NCBI RefSeq assembly: GCF_000022065.1
Contig: NC_011898.1
Span: forward strand, 124,001 to 188,000
Direction of reading: 5' to 3'
Source: Ruminiclostridium cellulolyticum H10
Lineage (GTDB): Bacteria > Bacillota > Clostridia > Acetivibrionales > DSM-1351
Length of the DNA stretch: 64,000 nucleotides
Positions 16,802 to 25,933 of this stretch are shown here, one piece after another. Position 1 is the first letter of the stretch; each line of letters opens with the position of its first letter. A program made the position numbers and the translations under genes. Below the pieces are notes generated by a model. It did not search any database, was not told the origin of the DNA, and worked only from the letters and a program-made list of their open reading frames with translations.

Positions 16802-18061
16802 ATGGGAATGACAATGACACAAAAGATTCTTGCAAGCCATGCGGGAGTAGATAAATTAGTACCCGGACAATTGATAATGGCTAAACTTGATATGGTTCTG
16901 GGGAATGATATAACATCTCCCGTAGCTATCAAGGAGTTTGATAAAATCGGTCTGGACAAAGTATTTGATAAGAACAAAATTGCCATAGTACCGGACCATT
17001 TTACTCCCAACAAGGATATTAAGTCTGCAGAACAGGTAAAGGTTTGCAGGGAGTTTTCAAAGAGAATGGGAATAGTAAATTTCTTTGAGGTAGGGCAAAT
17101 GGGGGTTGAACACGCACTGCTGCCCGAAAAAGGACTTGTAGTACCGGGTGATGTTGTTATAGGAGCGGATTCACACACCTGTACCTATGGAGCACTTGGT
17201 GCATTTTCAACAGGAATTGGCAGTACTGACATGGCAGCGGGGATGGCAACAGGAAAAGCTTGGTTCAAGGTACCGGAAGCGATTAAATTCGTGCTTAGAG
17301 GTAAGCCGCAAAAATGGGTGGGCGGAAAAGATATAATTCTTCACATTATCGGGATGATAGGCGTTGACGGTGCACTCTACAAATCAATGGAGTTTACAGG
17401 TGATGGTGTAAATGCTCTTTCAATGGACGACAGGTTCTCAATGGCAAATATGGCTATAGAGGCTGGTGCAAAAAACGGTATTTTTGAAGTGGACGAAAAA
17501 ACCGTTGAATACGTAAAGGAACATTCCATCAGGCATTATACCGTATACAAGGCAGATGAAGATGCTGAATATTCGGAAGTTTATGAAATAGACCTTGCGG
17601 AAGTAAAACCAACAGTTGCATTCCCTCACCTTCCTGAAAATGCACGTACTATTGACAATGTTGGTGATATTAAAATTGACCAGGTTGTAATCGGTTCGTG
17701 TACAAACGGACGTATAGAAGACATGAGAATAGCAGCAGGAGTATTGAAGGGAAGAAAGGTTAGCGACAACGTAAGATGCATTATCATTCCTGCAACTCAA
17801 AAAATATGGAAACAGGCTATGAATGAAGGCTTGTTTGACATATTCATCGATGCCGGGGCTGCTGTAAGCACACCTACCTGCGGCCCATGCTTGGGCGGTC
17901 ATATGGGTATTCTGGCAAAGGGGGAAAGAGCAGTTGCAACTACTAACAGAAATTTTGTAGGACGTATGGGACATCCCGAAAGCGAGGTTTATCTTGCGGG
18001 TCCTGCGGTTGCAGCGGCTTCTGCGGTAGCAGGCAGGATTGCCGGGCCGGATGAGATATAA
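16802..18061 (+). CDS. leuC: 3-isopropylmalate dehydratase large subunit
   Basis: The 419-residue protein is of the short LeuC/homoaconitase-like type. It catalyses isomerisation of 2-isopropylmalate to 3-isopropylmalate in leucine synthesis, together with LeuD. Cysteines that would hold the [4Fe-4S] cluster are in GSCTNGR and [10 protein letters not shown]; the substrate loop [10 protein letters not shown] is present. A GGGGG ribosome site precedes the ATG. First gene of leuCDB; leuA is not in the window. Confidence 0.95.
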   Translation: MGMTMTQKILASHAGVDKLVPGQLIMAKLDMVLGNDITSPVAIKEFDKIGLDKVFDKNKIAIVPDHFTPNKDIKSAEQVKVCREFSKRMGIVNFFEVGQMGVEHALLPEKGLVVPGDVVIGADSHTCTYGALGAFSTGIGSTDMAAGMATGKAWFKVPEAIKFVLRGKPQKWVGGKDIILHIIGMIGVDGALYKSMEFTGDGVNALSMDDRFSMANMAIEAGAKNGIFEVDEKTVEYVKEHSIRHYTVYKADEDAEYSEVYEIDLAEVKPTVAFPHLPENARTIDNVGDIKIDQVVIGSCTNGRIEDMRIAAGVLKGRKVSDNVRCIIIPATQKIWKQAMNEGLFDIFIDAGAAVSTPTCGPCLGGHMGILAKGERAVATTNRNFVGRMGHPESEVYLAGPAVAAASAVAGRIAGPDEI

Positions 18062-18194
18062 AATTGTGGTGAGGCCGTTTAAAATAATTTTAAACAAAAA
18101 CAGGCAAGGGTAACAGGTGAATCCATCCCAGAAGGACCTATAAATGTTTGTACTAAGGATGGTACATTGCCCGTTGCCGGAAATGGAGATAAAT

Positions 18195-18686
18195 ATGAAT
18201 GCTAAGGGTAAGGTTATTAAGTATGGTAATAATGTAGATACAGACGTAATAATACCTGCAAGATATTTAAATACGTCAGACCCTGCTGAACTTGCCAGCC
18301 ATTGTATGGAGGATCTGGATGAGAAATTTACCCAGAGAGTTCAGAAGGGCGATGTAATGGTTGCAGGAAAGAATTTTGGCTGCGGTTCATCAAGGGAACA
18401 TGCACCAATTTCTATTAAAGCATCCGGGATATCCTGTGTAATAGCAGAAACCTTTGCCAGGATATTCTACAGAAATGCAGTAAATATCGGACTTCCAATT
18501 ATAGAATGTTCTGAAGCAGCAAAAGATATCAAAGATAACGACCAGGTTGAGATAGATTTTGACAAGGGGCTTATTAAAAACCTGACAACGGGCAAGACCT
18601 ATCAGGGACAACCATTTCCTGAATTCATGCAGGAGATTATATCAGCTGACGGCCTGATACAGTATATTAAAAACTCGCTTTCATAG
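18195..18686 (+). CDS. leuD: 3-isopropylmalate dehydratase small subunit
   Basis: The 163-residue protein has the swivel-domain motifs [13 protein letters not shown] and [11 protein letters not shown], which complete the LeuC active site. The start at 18195 has a TGGAGA ribosome site 6 bases upstream; an ATG at 18144 would add an unlikely extension. The 133-base gap after leuC is unusually long for these two subunits and holds a 9-bp palindrome (18077-18095). Confidence 0.95.
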   Translation: MNAKGKVIKYGNNVDTDVIIPARYLNTSDPAELASHCMEDLDEKFTQRVQKGDVMVAGKNFGCGSSREHAPISIKASGISCVIAETFARIFYRNAVNIGLPIIECSEAAKDIKDNDQVEIDFDKGLIKNLTTGKTYQGQPFPEFMQEIISADGLIQYIKNSLS

Positions 18687-18710
18687 TACTGCTGAAATGG
18701 AGATGAATAT

Positions 18711-19781
18711 ATGAATTATAAAATAACAGTACTTCCGGGGGACGGAATAGGCCCGGACATAGTGGCAGAGGCATTGAAGGTTTTAGAACTCACAGGTAAA
18801 AAATGTGGCCACACATTCTTATTTACAGAGGCCGATTTGGGCGGTATAGCTATAGACCGACATGGAGAGCCTCTACCTCAATCCACAGTGGATATTTGCA
18901 AAGGCAGTGATGCAGTTCTCCTTGGTGCAGTAGGAGGCCCCAAATGGGATACCTTGCCGGGAAACAAAAGACCTGAAGCAGGATTGCTTGGTATAAGGTC
19001 TGCTCTGGGATTATATGCAAACCTGAGACCGGCTGTAATATACAGTGCTTTAAAGGATGCATCACCTTTAAAGTCTGAAATAATAAGTAACGGTATTGAC
19101 ATTATGGTTATCCGCGAATTGACAGGCGGAATGTATTTCGGAAAGAGAGGCAGACTTGAGACGGATGGCGGAGAGGCTGCGTTCGATACTGAAATGTATA
19201 ATGTATCCGAGGTAAAAAGAATAGCAAAAGTAGGCTTTGAAACGGCTATGAAGAGGAGCAAAAAGCTTATGTCCGTAGATAAGGCCAATGTACTTGAAAG
19301 CTCAAGGCTATGGAGACAGGTGGTTGTAGAAGTGGCAAAGGAATACCCTGAGGTTACCCTTAGCCATATGTATGTAGACAATGCTGCAATGCAGCTTGTA
19401 AGGAATCCTGCTCAATTTGATGTTATTCTTACAAGTAATATATTCGGAGATATTTTGTCCGATGAGGCTTCTATGATAACAGGATCAATAGGGATGTTGC
19501 CGTCTGCAAGCCTTGGTGCTACAAAACTGGGGCTTTTTGAACCGATACATGGGTCCGCCCCGGATATAGCGGGGCAGGATAAGGCAAATCCTATTGCAAC
19601 AATTCTTTCCGTGGCCATGATGTTAAGATATTCACTTGGCCTGACAGAGGAAGCAGACTCCATTGAAAAAGCGGTTACTGATGTGTTGAATAAAGGCTAC
19701 AGAACTGCAGACATAGCATCTTCGGGTACTAAGGTTGTTGGCACTAAGGAGATGGGAAAGCTCATAAGGGAGCATATGTAG
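18711..19781 (+). CDS. leuB: 3-isopropylmalate dehydrogenase
   Basis: The 356-residue protein oxidises and decarboxylates 3-isopropylmalate to 2-oxoisocaproate with NAD. It shows [14 protein letters not shown] at the N-terminus, the substrate arginine region [20 protein letters not shown], the metal-binding [13 protein letters not shown] and the nucleotide loop [12 protein letters not shown]. The ribosome site is TGGAGATGAATAT before the ATG, 24 bases after leuD. A terminator follows. Confidence 0.95.
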   Translation: MNYKITVLPGDGIGPDIVAEALKVLELTGKKCGHTFLFTEADLGGIAIDRHGEPLPQSTVDICKGSDAVLLGAVGGPKWDTLPGNKRPEAGLLGIRSALGLYANLRPAVIYSALKDASPLKSEIISNGIDIMVIRELTGGMYFGKRGRLETDGGEAAFDTEMYNVSEVKRIAKVGFETAMKRSKKLMSVDKANVLESSRLWRQVVVEVAKEYPEVTLSHMYVDNAAMQLVRNPAQFDVILTSNIFGDILSDEASMITGSIGMLPSASLGATKLGLFEPIHGSAPDIAGQDKANPIATILSVAMMLRYSLGLTEEADSIEKAVTDVLNKGYRTADIASSGTKVVGTKEMGKLIREHM

Positions 19782-19802
19782 TTACGCATATATACAATTC
19801 CT

Positions 19803-19848
19803 AAAACTGTTGCAGACTATTTAAAGATAGTTTGTAACAGTTTTTTTT
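19803..19848 (+). terminator. terminator of the leu operon
   Basis: The stem AAACTGTTGCAGACTAT against ATAGTTTGTAACAGTTT has a short AT loop and is followed by eight T. Confidence 0.8.
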
Positions 19849-19851
19849 ATA

Positions 19852-20180
19852 TTATATCGCCCATGAAGTTGACGGAAGTCGGCAAGAAACTACCTTGTAT
19901 TCTGTCATGTCCAAGTTCTCATCATTATTTGTAATATACATATTATTGTTTAAAGCTAATATTTTTAAATGATAAGTGCTTTTTGAGTCATATATAATAT
20001 CAGGCTTCGGGAGTAAGGTATTTTTGAACAAAATACCATTACAGCTTGGGTTTCAGGCTGGTCGCCAAAAGTTTTGCCCGCGTAGAACTGAATGCCGGGC
20101 TTGCTGCTTAATATTGCTAAATAGGGAAATATGTCGAAACAGGTTGTAAAAAGTTGGAAAATATCCCTAAAACAAAGAAA
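19852..20180 (-). pseudogene. probable gene remnant with a frameshift
   Basis: There is no intact gene between leuB and the transporter. On the minus strand, one frame is open through SSKPGIQFYAGKTFGDQPET (about 20109-20050). The adjacent frame continues as CNGILFKNTLLPKPDIIYDS and on through TEYKVVSCRLPSTSWAI to a stop at 19852. The join near 20030-20055 needs a one-base shift. Composition looks coding in both pieces. PGIQFYAG weakly recalls the C-terminal part of aldose 1-epimerases, but the rest does not, and I do not assign a family. No start or ribosome site was found. Confidence 0.4.
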
Positions 20181-20200
20181 TAGCTGAATTTTGAAAAGCC

Positions 20201-21052
20201 TTATTTCCTGTCTCGATTTCTACCTACAAAAAACAAGCTCACCATAATAAGTAGCATACCTGCAATCTGAAAAGCCGAAATTCTCTCATGCAGTACAAGA
20301 ACTCCGCCTATAATTGACACAACCGGGATTAGATTCAAAAACATGGATGAAAAGGTCGCACCAAGGTTAGTAACTGCAACATTATACAGGTAATAGGCTA
20401 ACGCAGAGCAGAAAAGAGCCAAGTACAGGAGATTTGCAATACCGCTGCCCGAAATTATATGCCATGTATCCACTTCATTCAATACTAGAGGTATAAATAA
20501 TATTGAAGCCGCTATCATCTGGTATGTAGTAACTACAATTCCCTCATATTTTTGGGTAAGACTTTTGCAGATTATAGTATATATAACCCACGAAACCATA
20601 GCACCAACGATTAACATATTTCCCTTTAGTAAATTTCCAGTAAAATCAAGAGAGCCCTGCTCAAAGATGACAAAAAACACGCCCGAAATGGAAACAATTA
20701 CACAGATTATCAGCCGCCCGGTTATTTTAAGCTTATAAAACAAGGATTCCGAGATTAGTGTAAAAATCGGAACTGCTGCAACAATTATAGATGCATTTGA
20801 GGCGGTAGTGTATTTCAATCCAGTATTTTCAAATATGAAATATAATACAATTCCAAAAAATGATGATGCAGTAAGGAGAAGCAGGTCCTTTAGTGGCATT
20901 TTGACAAACAGTTTTTTGGCAATAACAAAACCTATTAGGACAACGGAAGCGATAACTTGTCTAAAAAAGGCTATTGATATGGGGGGCAACTCATTAAGTA
21001 GAATTTTTGTACTGACGAATGAGTACCCCCAAAATATCACGGTAATAAGCAA
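20201..21052 (-). CDS. EamA/DMT-family transporter, start apparently frameshifted
   Basis: The protein of at least 283 residues is almost wholly hydrophobic with about ten predicted membrane segments in two repeats (WGYSFVSTKILL ... PPISIAFFRQ; later WVIYTIICKSLTQKYEG), the drug/metabolite exporter fold. Substrate unknown. The only in-frame start here is a TTG at 21052 with no ribosome site, which would cut the first membrane segment. Removing one A of an AAAA run (plus-strand 21077-21080) would join it to an ATG at 21089 that begins MNIKSKIFAVSALLITV, with GGGGG upstream. So either the gene has a one-base insertion or the sequence has an error. It stands alone, divergent from the next gene. 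Confidence 0.75.
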   Translation of the reverse strand: MLITVIFWGYSFVSTKILLNELPPISIAFFRQVIASVVLIGFVIAKKLFVKMPLKDLLLLTASSFFGIVLYFIFENTGLKYTTASNASIIVAAVPIFTLISESLFYKLKITGRLIICVIVSISGVFFVIFEQGSLDFTGNLLKGNMLIVGAMVSWVIYTIICKSLTQKYEGIVVTTYQMIAASILFIPLVLNEVDTWHIISGSGIANLLYLALFCSALAYYLYNVAVTNLGATFSSMFLNLIPVVSIIGGVLVLHERISAFQIAGMLLIMVSLFFVGRNRDRK

Positions 21053-21289
21053 AGCAGAAACAGCAAATATTTTTGATTTTAATGTTCATTATTTATGTAA
21101 ACCCCCAGTAAAGAAATATTTTCTCATAGGTAAAGGAGAATAACAAGTAAAACAAGAGTCTTTTTTATAATTACATTTAATTGTTAAATGAATAGTAAAA
21201 TGACATTTTGCAAATAATAGGCTACGAATACAAAACTATTATCATTTTATTAATCTGCCGTAAAACGGCTCATGGAGGCTGTGAAGATT

Positions 21290-21556
21290 ATGAGTGTTAA
21301 CGAAATATCACAACATAATGTAGATTTAAGAAAAGGTTTTATTTTATTGGGAGGTTGGATTTCAGCTGTATTGTCACTTTTTATTTACCCGTTTGTTTTT
21401 GGGATGGTTGGCGTAATATCCGGAATTCTGGCTACTAAGGATGAAAAAAGTAGAGTCGGAGTCTTGCTTGTTATATCATCAATTGTTCTGATGGGAGTAG
21501 GATTAGCCTTTAGCAACAGGCTGTTGGCTACAATATTGAGGTATTTTGGAGTGTAG
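21290..21556 (+). CDS. small membrane protein upstream of the cyanophycin genes
   Basis: The protein of about 88 residues has two or three hydrophobic stretches (GFILLGGWISAVLSLFIYPF, FGMVGVISGILAT, VGVLLVISSIVLMGVGLAF). It has the look of a DUF4190-like small membrane protein, but I do not assign a family. GGAGG overlaps a first ATG at 21272, so the ATG at 21290 is the likelier start. It ends 43 bases before cyanophycinase and is probably in the same transcript. Confidence 0.65.
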   Translation: MSVNEISQHNVDLRKGFILLGGWISAVLSLFIYPFVFGMVGVISGILATKDEKSRVGVLLVISSIVLMGVGLAFSNRLLATILRYFGV

Positions 21557-21599
21557 AATTAATTATATATTTTTAGGCTAACTTTTTTGGAGGAGATCA

Positions 21600-22424
21600 A
21601 TGGATGACTTGGTGAACGGCAACCTTTTGATAATAGGAGGGGCAGAAGACAAGTGGGGCCAGAGTAAAGTACTTAAGCATGCGATTGAAATGTGCGGAGG
21701 GCCGGAAGCAAAAATTATGGTTTTGACAACAGCTACCCAAAAACCCGAGGAAGTAGGCAAAGAATACAGAAATGTTTTTTCCCGACTTGGAGTAAAATCA
21801 ATAGATATTTTAAATGTAGACAGCAGAACAGATGCAAACAGTGACTCTGTGGCCCAAAAAGTATCAGGTGCTGCAGGGGTTTTTTTTACAGGTGGAGACC
21901 AGCTTAGGATTACGAGTATATTGGGTGGAACAAAAACAGCCAAGGTGCTTATGAGTATATATAAAAAAGGCATACCTATTATAGGAACAAGTGCCGGTGC
22001 CTCAGTAATGAGCAGTGTAATGATAGTTGAAGGAAATGGAAATTCTGCCGCAAGGAAATGTACGCTGGGTATGTCTCCCGGACTTGGATTCATAGATCAG
22101 GTTATAATAGATCAGCATTTTGAACAGAGGGGAAGGCTTGGCAGGCTGTTGATAGGAGTTGCCCAGAATCCTTCGGTTCTTGGAATAGGCATAGATGAAG
22201 ATACTTCAATAAAGGTATATTCAAATGCATCCTTTGACGTAATCGGAACTAACTGCGTTACAGTAATAGATGGAGCTAGCATACAGGAATCCAATGTTTC
22301 GGAGCTAAAATCAGAGGAAATAATTGCATTGTCAAATGTAACCATACACATATTACCCAGCGGATACGGTTATGATATCAGTCAGAGAAAAGTAAAAAGG
22401 CCCAATGAAAACAAACATAATTAA
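21600..22424 (+). CDS. cphB: cyanophycinase
   Basis: The 274-residue protein is a serine peptidase of family S51 that breaks cyanophycin (multi-L-arginyl-poly-L-aspartate) into beta-Asp-Arg dipeptides. The nucleophile is Ser131 in GTSAGAS; FFTGGDQLRI and the DQHFEQRGRLGRL segment are family hallmarks. GGAGGAGATCA precedes the ATG. Length is normal and there is no signal peptide, so it degrades an intracellular store. It lies directly upstream of the synthetase, as in most cyanophycin-making bacteria. Confidence 0.93.
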   Translation: MDDLVNGNLLIIGGAEDKWGQSKVLKHAIEMCGGPEAKIMVLTTATQKPEEVGKEYRNVFSRLGVKSIDILNVDSRTDANSDSVAQKVSGAAGVFFTGGDQLRITSILGGTKTAKVLMSIYKKGIPIIGTSAGASVMSSVMIVEGNGNSAARKCTLGMSPGLGFIDQVIIDQHFEQRGRLGRLLIGVAQNPSVLGIGIDEDTSIKVYSNASFDVIGTNCVTVIDGASIQESNVSELKSEEIIALSNVTIHILPSGYGYDISQRKVKRPNENKHN

Positions 22425-22461
22425 ACGTTGTAATATTCAACTTATCAGGAGGTTTTTCAAG

Positions 22462-25143
22462 GTGCAGATTCAAAGCATTTATTGCTTTAAAGGAAGGAAT
22501 ATATACAGTCATCAACCGGTAATCCGTATGGTAGTAGATATAGGAAAATACGAAGAAGGACCTACAAAGGATATACCGGGGTTTAATAAAAAACTTCTCG
22601 AATTCTTTCCTGAAATAGCAGAACATACCTGCGGAGTAGGATATGCAGGAGGATTTGGGGAAAGATTAATTGAAGGAACATACATGGGGCATGTAGCAGA
22701 ACACTTGATAATAGCAATTCAGAACAGGTTTGGTTATGGCGTAAAATATGGAAAGACGAGACAGATAGAAAATACATCCAAATACTATATCATTTATGAA
22801 TACTGCAATGAGGCTTTTGCAACCGAATGTGGAAGAAAAGCAATCGAGATAGTCCATTCTTTTGCCGAAGGAACTCCAATAGACATAGAAAAAATAATGA
22901 GGGAACTTAAAAGGGTATTACTAGATACAGAAATGGGCCCTAGTACAAAGGCCATTTATCTGGCAGCAAAAAGAAGGGGAATTCCGGTAACGAGAGTCGG
23001 AGATGGAAGTATTCTAAGATTAGGTTACGGTAAATATACAAGGATAATTCAGGCTTCGCTTACGGATGGGTCAAGCTGCATAGCAGTGGATATTGCGTCA
23101 GACAAGCAGATGACAAAAAAACTTTTAATGGATAACAACGTACCGGTTCCATGCGGTATTGTTGTAAGAACCGAACAGGAGGCCTTTGAGGCGGTCGAAA
23201 TGGTAGGGTATCCTCTTGTTATAAAGCCTATCGATTCCAATCAGGGAAAAGGAGTGACTGTAAATATCAGTACTGAGGATAAAATCCGTGCAGCATATTC
23301 AGAAGCAAGAAAATATTCCAGAAAGGTTATAGTTGAGAAATATGTATGCGGCAAGGATTACCGGGTACTTGTTGTCGGGGACAAAGTTTGTGCTGTTGCG
23401 GAACGTCGGCCTCCTAGGGTAACGGGAGATGGAATCAGTACCATAGCACAGCTTGTGGAATATGAAAATACCAACCCTTTAAGGGGTGAAGATCATGAAA
23501 AGCCGTTGACATATATTAAACTGGACGATATATCCATAAATTATCTCAAGCTCCAGGGATATTCACCGAATTCTATTTTGAAAGCTGGTCAGTACGTGAA
23601 CCTCAGGCAGAATGGAAATTTGAGTACCGGGGGAACAGCAAGAAACTGTACGAGGGATATACACCCCAAAAACGCTGAGTATGCAATTATTGCTGCAAAA
23701 GCCATGGGACTTGATATAGCAGGAGTAGATTTTTCAGCACAAGATATTTCAATTCCTATTGATAACAATCGAGGTGCTATAATTGAGGTTAATGCCGCAC
23801 CGGGACTGAGAATGCATCTTCATCCCAGTGAGGGTGAGCCGGTAAATGTTGCGGATTCCATACTTGATATGATGTATCCGGCAAATAAACCGTTCAGCAT
23901 ACCAGTCGTGGCGGTTACAGGAACAAATGGCAAGACAACTACAACAAGACTGATAAGACACACACTATCTCTTTTAGGATATAACGTTGGGATGACATCA
24001 ACCAGCGGTATTTACGTAGGCAATGAATGTGTTCAGAAGGGCGACAACACCGGACCTGTAAGTGCGGAAGTAATACTGGCTAACAAGGAAGTAGACGTTG
24101 CAGTTCTGGAAACAGCCAGAGGAGGAATAGTTCGTAGAGGTTTAGGGTATGACCTAGCAGACGTAGGTGTACTTATTAATATCAGTGAGGACCATCTTGG
24201 GATAGACGGTATAAATACACTTGAGGATCTTGCAAAAACCAAGGCACTTATAGTGGAAGCAGTAAAGCACGATGGATATGCAGTATTAAATGCTGATGAT
24301 GGTATGACTCCATATGTACTGGAAAGGACTCGCAGCAATGTCATAATGTTCAGCAGAGGTATATCAAACCCCGTATTTAAAAGGCATTGTAAAAATTCAA
24401 AAAACATAGCTGTATACGTACGGGACGGATATATATGGATACAAAGAAATGGCAAAAAGCTTCCGCTTATAAGCTTGGATGACATACCTATAACTTTCGG
24501 AGGAATAGTTGACTGTAATATAGAAAACTCACTTGCAGCCATATCAGCACTCATAGGACTCAACATTCCATTGGACATAATAATAAAGGGTATGAGTACG
24601 TTCCAGCCTGATACACAATTAAATCCCGGTAGATTCAATATTTTTGACATGGGGACTTTCAAAGTAATGATAGATTACAGTCACAATATAGCGGGATATT
24701 CTGCTGTAGTAAAATTTATGCAAAAGGTAAAAGCAAAAAGGCTTGTAGGGATAATAGGGATGCCGGGGGACAGACAGGATTCAAACTTTAAGGAGGTTGG
24801 AGAACTTTGTGCAAAATCCTTCCACAGGATTTATATAAAGGAAGACATAGATTTACGTGGACGAAGACGAGGAGAAGTGGCAAATATTTTTGAACAGAGC
24901 ATGATTAATGCCGGAGCAAAAAGGGAAAATATCGAGATAATATACAGTGAAACAGAAGCACTTGAAAAAGCCATGCTTGACGCTCAGCCGGGGGATTTGA
25001 TAGCAATGTTCTATGAAGAATTTGACCCGGCCATTCAGGTGATAAACAGATTTAAAAAAGAGCAGGAACATGCAAATGAAATACTTGAGGGCAGTTTTAA
25101 TACAACTATTGAAAAATTAGGGCAATTCAGTACAAATGCATAG
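22462..25143 (+). CDS. cphA: cyanophycin synthetase
   Basis: The protein of about 893 residues adds Asp and then Arg to a growing cyanophycin chain using ATP. It contains an N-terminal domain, an ATP-grasp domain (PLVIKPIDSNQGKGVTVNI; EVNAAPGLRMHLHP) and a Mur-ligase-like domain with a complete P-loop GTNGKTT at 487-493. Both active domains therefore look intact (CphA1 type). The GTG at 22462 has AGGAGG nine bases upstream and is preferred over the ATG at 22405 inside cphB. A terminator follows. The polymer would be a nitrogen reserve; isoaspartyl dipeptidase is not in the window. Confidence 0.93.
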   Translation: MQIQSIYCFKGRNIYSHQPVIRMVVDIGKYEEGPTKDIPGFNKKLLEFFPEIAEHTCGVGYAGGFGERLIEGTYMGHVAEHLIIAIQNRFGYGVKYGKTRQIENTSKYYIIYEYCNEAFATECGRKAIEIVHSFAEGTPIDIEKIMRELKRVLLDTEMGPSTKAIYLAAKRRGIPVTRVGDGSILRLGYGKYTRIIQASLTDGSSCIAVDIASDKQMTKKLLMDNNVPVPCGIVVRTEQEAFEAVEMVGYPLVIKPIDSNQGKGVTVNISTEDKIRAAYSEARKYSRKVIVEKYVCGKDYRVLVVGDKVCAVAERRPPRVTGDGISTIAQLVEYENTNPLRGEDHEKPLTYIKLDDISINYLKLQGYSPNSILKAGQYVNLRQNGNLSTGGTARNCTRDIHPKNAEYAIIAAKAMGLDIAGVDFSAQDISIPIDNNRGAIIEVNAAPGLRMHLHPSEGEPVNVADSILDMMYPANKPFSIPVVAVTGTNGKTTTTRLIRHTLSLLGYNVGMTSTSGIYVGNECVQKGDNTGPVSAEVILANKEVDVAVLETARGGIVRRGLGYDLADVGVLINISEDHLGIDGINTLEDLAKTKALIVEAVKHDGYAVLNADDGMTPYVLERTRSNVIMFSRGISNPVFKRHCKNSKNIAVYVRDGYIWIQRNGKKLPLISLDDIPITFGGIVDCNIENSLAAISALIGLNIPLDIIIKGMSTFQPDTQLNPGRFNIFDMGTFKVMIDYSHNIAGYSAVVKFMQKVKAKRLVGIIGMPGDRQDSNFKEVGELCAKSFHRIYIKEDIDLRGRRRGEVANIFEQSMINAGAKRENIEIIYSETEALEKAMLDAQPGDLIAMFYEEFDPAIQVINRFKKEQEHANEILEGSFNTTIEKLGQFSTNA

Positions 25144-25149
25144 TTAAGA

Positions 25150-25183
25150 GGAGCTGTAACAGAATATGTTACGGCCCTTTTTT
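25150..25183 (+). terminator. terminator after cphA
   Basis: GAGCTGTAACA pairs with TGTTACGGCCC around a 5-nt loop, followed by six T. Confidence 0.8.
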
Positions 25184-25282
25184 GCAGTTTATGTTTTTAT
25201 TTCCTAAACATATCCTTCCCATTACAGAACGTATATGGTAGAATTTAAAAAAAATAGTCATTTTGATTATATGGAGGATAAA

Positions 25283-25933
25283 ATGCCTGAGGTTTATTAT
25301 TATGCGAGCTCTGATAAAGTATCTGATATAATCGACTGCGGTCTGAAACTGTCTGCTTCTTATGACAAGGAGGTACTGATAGACGGAAATGTTCAGCAGT
25401 GCTTTGTAGGCCTTATAAACCCAAGGGACGACATTAATTCATATAATTCGCAATCACTTACCTGTATAAAGATAAACGTAAGAAGTGATAAATGCTATGT
25501 GGCAGATAGTTTTGTTTATGATACTATAAAGGACAAGCCTGAAAACCTTGAATTATATAATAAATCAGTTATACCTCTTGAGAAATACATTTTCGGTACT
25601 TACCGAAAGCCGGAATGTCTTATTACCTCAACCATACTAGCGGGAGAAGCCTCCAGACTTGACAGATGTATGGATTTACCTGTTATTTATGAAAATTCGG
25701 AAGCACTGTACATAAACAATATTTTAAATAATTTTAAAGAACAGTATAATAACTTTGATGACCATCTCCTTTACAGCCTTTTTAGCAGACTTGCAGAAAT
25801 GGGTAAAGTTGATACAATAAAGAGCAGTGACGGAGGCAAGGCTATTTTTATAAGCAGTTCAGGTGAATTGTATTGCATTAGAAAGCCTGAATTAATTAAA
25901 ATATTCCAGACAGAGGTTCCATGTGAAAAATAA
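25283..25933 (+). CDS. unknown soluble protein
   Basis: The 216-residue protein has no membrane segment, no signal peptide and no motif I recognise. It is acidic to neutral, with three recognisable stretches: YYYASSDKVSDIIDCGLKLS, FVGLINPRDD and EKYIFGTYRKPECLITSTIL. The start has TGGAGG six bases upstream. A TGGTAGAAT extended -10-like element lies at 25236-25244. The 3' end overlaps birA by 11 bases, so they are likely coupled. The early pattern loosely recalls proteins that handle a nucleotide or ADP-ribose, but this is not enough for a call. Confidence 0.7.
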   Translation: MPEVYYYASSDKVSDIIDCGLKLSASYDKEVLIDGNVQQCFVGLINPRDDINSYNSQSLTCIKINVRSDKCYVADSFVYDTIKDKPENLELYNKSVIPLEKYIFGTYRKPECLITSTILAGEASRLDRCMDLPVIYENSEALYINNILNNFKEQYNNFDDHLLYSLFSRLAEMGKVDTIKSSDGGKAIFISSSGELYCIRKPELIKIFQTEVPCEK

